NCBI GenBank assembly: GCA_018333475.1
Contig: JAGXTH010000019.1
Span: 1 to 44,207 of the forward strand
Length of the DNA: 44,207 nucleotides
Direction: 5' to 3'
Source: Simkania sp.
GTDB taxonomy: Bacteria > Chlamydiota > Chlamydiia > Chlamydiales > Rhabdochlamydiaceae
How positions within the stretch are numbered: position 1 is the stretch's first letter; every line of letters begins with the position of its first letter. Of the stretch, positions 43,247 to 44,207 are shown one piece after another. The translations under genes and the position numbers were made by a program. The notes under the pieces were generated by a model that ran no database searches, had not been told where the DNA came from, and worked only from the letters and a program-made list of their open reading frames with translations.

Positions 43247-43976
43247 AGGAACTGGCATCAATGTATGAATGAAAAGAGCGGGTTTCGCAGAAACACCTCA
43301 CAACTTCCTCTGCCGTCGCCAATCCATACGCATGTAAAGAAACCGCAGGCGCAAAACCTCCTGCACCATGAAGTTGATGGATAAAGATGGGGCCGGTTAA
43401 CCTGTCGATGCTCCCGCCTAATTCCTGAAAACTCTCTTCGCTGATCAGCCGAACCATTCTATCGACCCGATCGACAAGTTCGTAGTTTTTTTGAATCAAC
43501 GTTCCTTGCAGCACGGAAAATGAACAGGAAATCGGGTGGCTATGAATGAGCGTGAGGTAACGGCAATTGCAAGGATCTGTCGGGTTATATTGTAATGCGA
43601 ATTCAGAAGATGGCCAAACGTAAGCGAAAAAAGTAAGAGGGATCGATTCTACTCCATTTTGGGCTCCTTCCCATAAAGCAAATCGCTGATAGGCCGCAAT
43701 CGAACTTTCATCTATATCCGGCAATCCATAGGCGTCACTGGAAAACCCATTTCGAAGTAATGCGTGCGCGATCTGCGCAACCCTCCCAAGTAGATAATCG
43801 GCTTTATCTGCGACCGTCTTTTCCGTGTTGAACGAAGCGAGTTCCTGTTCTAAAATGTCCTTTAGAATTTTTTGATTCGCTTCGTGTTTGGAAGCATCTA
43901 CAACTAAGCAATATCTTAAATCAAAAGCAAATAATGCATTCGAAAACAAGAGCACAAATAGTATTGCAATTCTCAT
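43242..43976 (-). CDS. Secreted cysteine-dioxygenase-like cupin protein
   Basis: About 244 residues from an ATG at 43976 with GAGG eight bases upstream; the longer frame to 44018 adds 14 residues before a clear signal peptide (MRIAILFVLLFSNALFAF). The core has IHSHPISC, SFSVLQGTLIQKNYEL and later FIHQLHG and PAVSLHAYG. These match the order of the cysteine dioxygenase family: the H-x-H metal pair, a Cys, the LQG-L turn, the third His and the SLH-Y motif. The HxH-to-Cys spacing is one residue shorter than in mammalian CDO. An iron-dependent thiol dioxygenase acting outside the cytoplasm is possible. Confidence 0.7.
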   Translation of the reverse strand: MRIAILFVLLFSNALFAFDLRYCLVVDASKHEANQKILKDILEQELASFNTEKTVADKADYLLGRVAQIAHALLRNGFSSDAYGLPDIDESSIAAYQRFALWEGAQNGVESIPLTFFAYVWPSSEFALQYNPTDPCNCRYLTLIHSHPISCSFSVLQGTLIQKNYELVDRVDRMVRLISEESFQELGGSIDRLTGPIFIHQLHGAGGFAPAVSLHAYGLATAEEVVRCFCETRSFHSYIDASSY

Positions 43977-44028
43977 TGGTAGTACCTCTTTAGTCGTCCC
44001 TGAAGAATAGACTTTCAAGAGCCGCTGA

Positions 44029-44207
44029 TTAGGCGGCTTGTTCTAACAGCCCTATTTTCCAAAATCCGGGCAGAACTACATTTCCGATCCACCCCAAAAT
44101 TTTGATGCAAAACAGCCTCAGTTTCCTGAGGATGGTTCGGAAGTTGTGGGCAACCGCCACAAGAGTGGCATGGATTTGATCGCCGATAACTCCTTTGAGG
44201 TAGCATC
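44029..44207 (-). pseudogene. C-terminal end of an IS5-family transposase (runs off window)
   Basis: In the frame ending with TAA at 44029-44031 the 58 visible residues read CYLKGVIGDQIHATLVAVAH, NFRTILRKLRLFCIKIL and so on to the stop. This is the typical end of IS5/DDE transposases (LKG-GD-hA-L-a-aHN-R-iLR-LR-F). The rest lies beyond the window, so I cannot tell whether it is an intact element's 3' end or a remnant. Confidence 0.75.

Overview
The window comes from a member of the phylum Chlamydiae, most likely one of the amoeba-associated, 'Chlamydia-like' families and not Chlamydiaceae. The evidence is gene order. The block SNF2 helicase-mreB-pckA next to tig-clpP-clpX matches a conserved chlamydial cluster. 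The type III secretion (T3SS) block scc4-sctD-sctE-sctF-sctG-CT668 family-sctN-sctO-sctP-sctQ-pkn5-sctC matches the chlamydial CT663-CT674 order. I cannot name the genus from sequence alone.

Layout. 1-333: truncated dispersed repeat and leader. 334-4771: dapB, kdsA and an lptC-lptA-lptB lipopolysaccharide transport run on the + strand, with a heptosyltransferase converging from the - strand. 5898-7011: ndk and an FMN reductase, then a 165-bp palindromic repeat. 7364-9445: a glucosamine-6-phosphate deaminase fused to an N-acetylglucosamine-6-phosphate deacetylase, behind a signal-peptide-like leader. 9515-11969: bioY and a biotin-ligase-N-like gene, divergent from a winged-helix regulator with operator-like palindromes between them. 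11991-18441: a - strand run SNF2 helicase-mreB-pckA. 18606-18942: three glycine tRNAs, followed by tig, clpP and clpX. 22394-22801: a small unknown gene ending at a repeat terminus. 23101-42147: the T3SS locus. 42144-44207: small genes, more repeats, a secreted cysteine-dioxygenase-like protein and the end of an IS5-type transposase.

The T3SS locus is the most unusual part. The secretin SctC is 1845 residues long and carries about fifteen tandem copies of a roughly 75-residue N-domain module ahead of an ordinary secretin core. The ruler gene sctP is duplicated in tandem, and the first copy is expanded to 655 residues by a Pro/Ser/Gln-rich linker. sctQ has an excellent internal ribosome-binding site and start, predicted to give a separate C-terminal SctQ form. 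The kinase Pkn5 has a C-terminal region resembling a SpoIIE/PP2C phosphatase that has lost its metal-binding acidic residues. An unrecognised coiled-coil gene sits between pkn5 and sctC, flanked by mobile repeats and preceded by a hairpin that separates its Shine-Dalgarno sequence from its start codon. Together these suggest an injectisome with altered dimensions and regulation; that reading is inference.

Two families of short non-coding mobile repeats occupy gene 3' ends: a 165-bp near-perfect palindrome (three full copies, one of its frames open throughout) and a 148-bp terminal-inverted-repeat element with a TAA target duplication (one full copy and several fragments).
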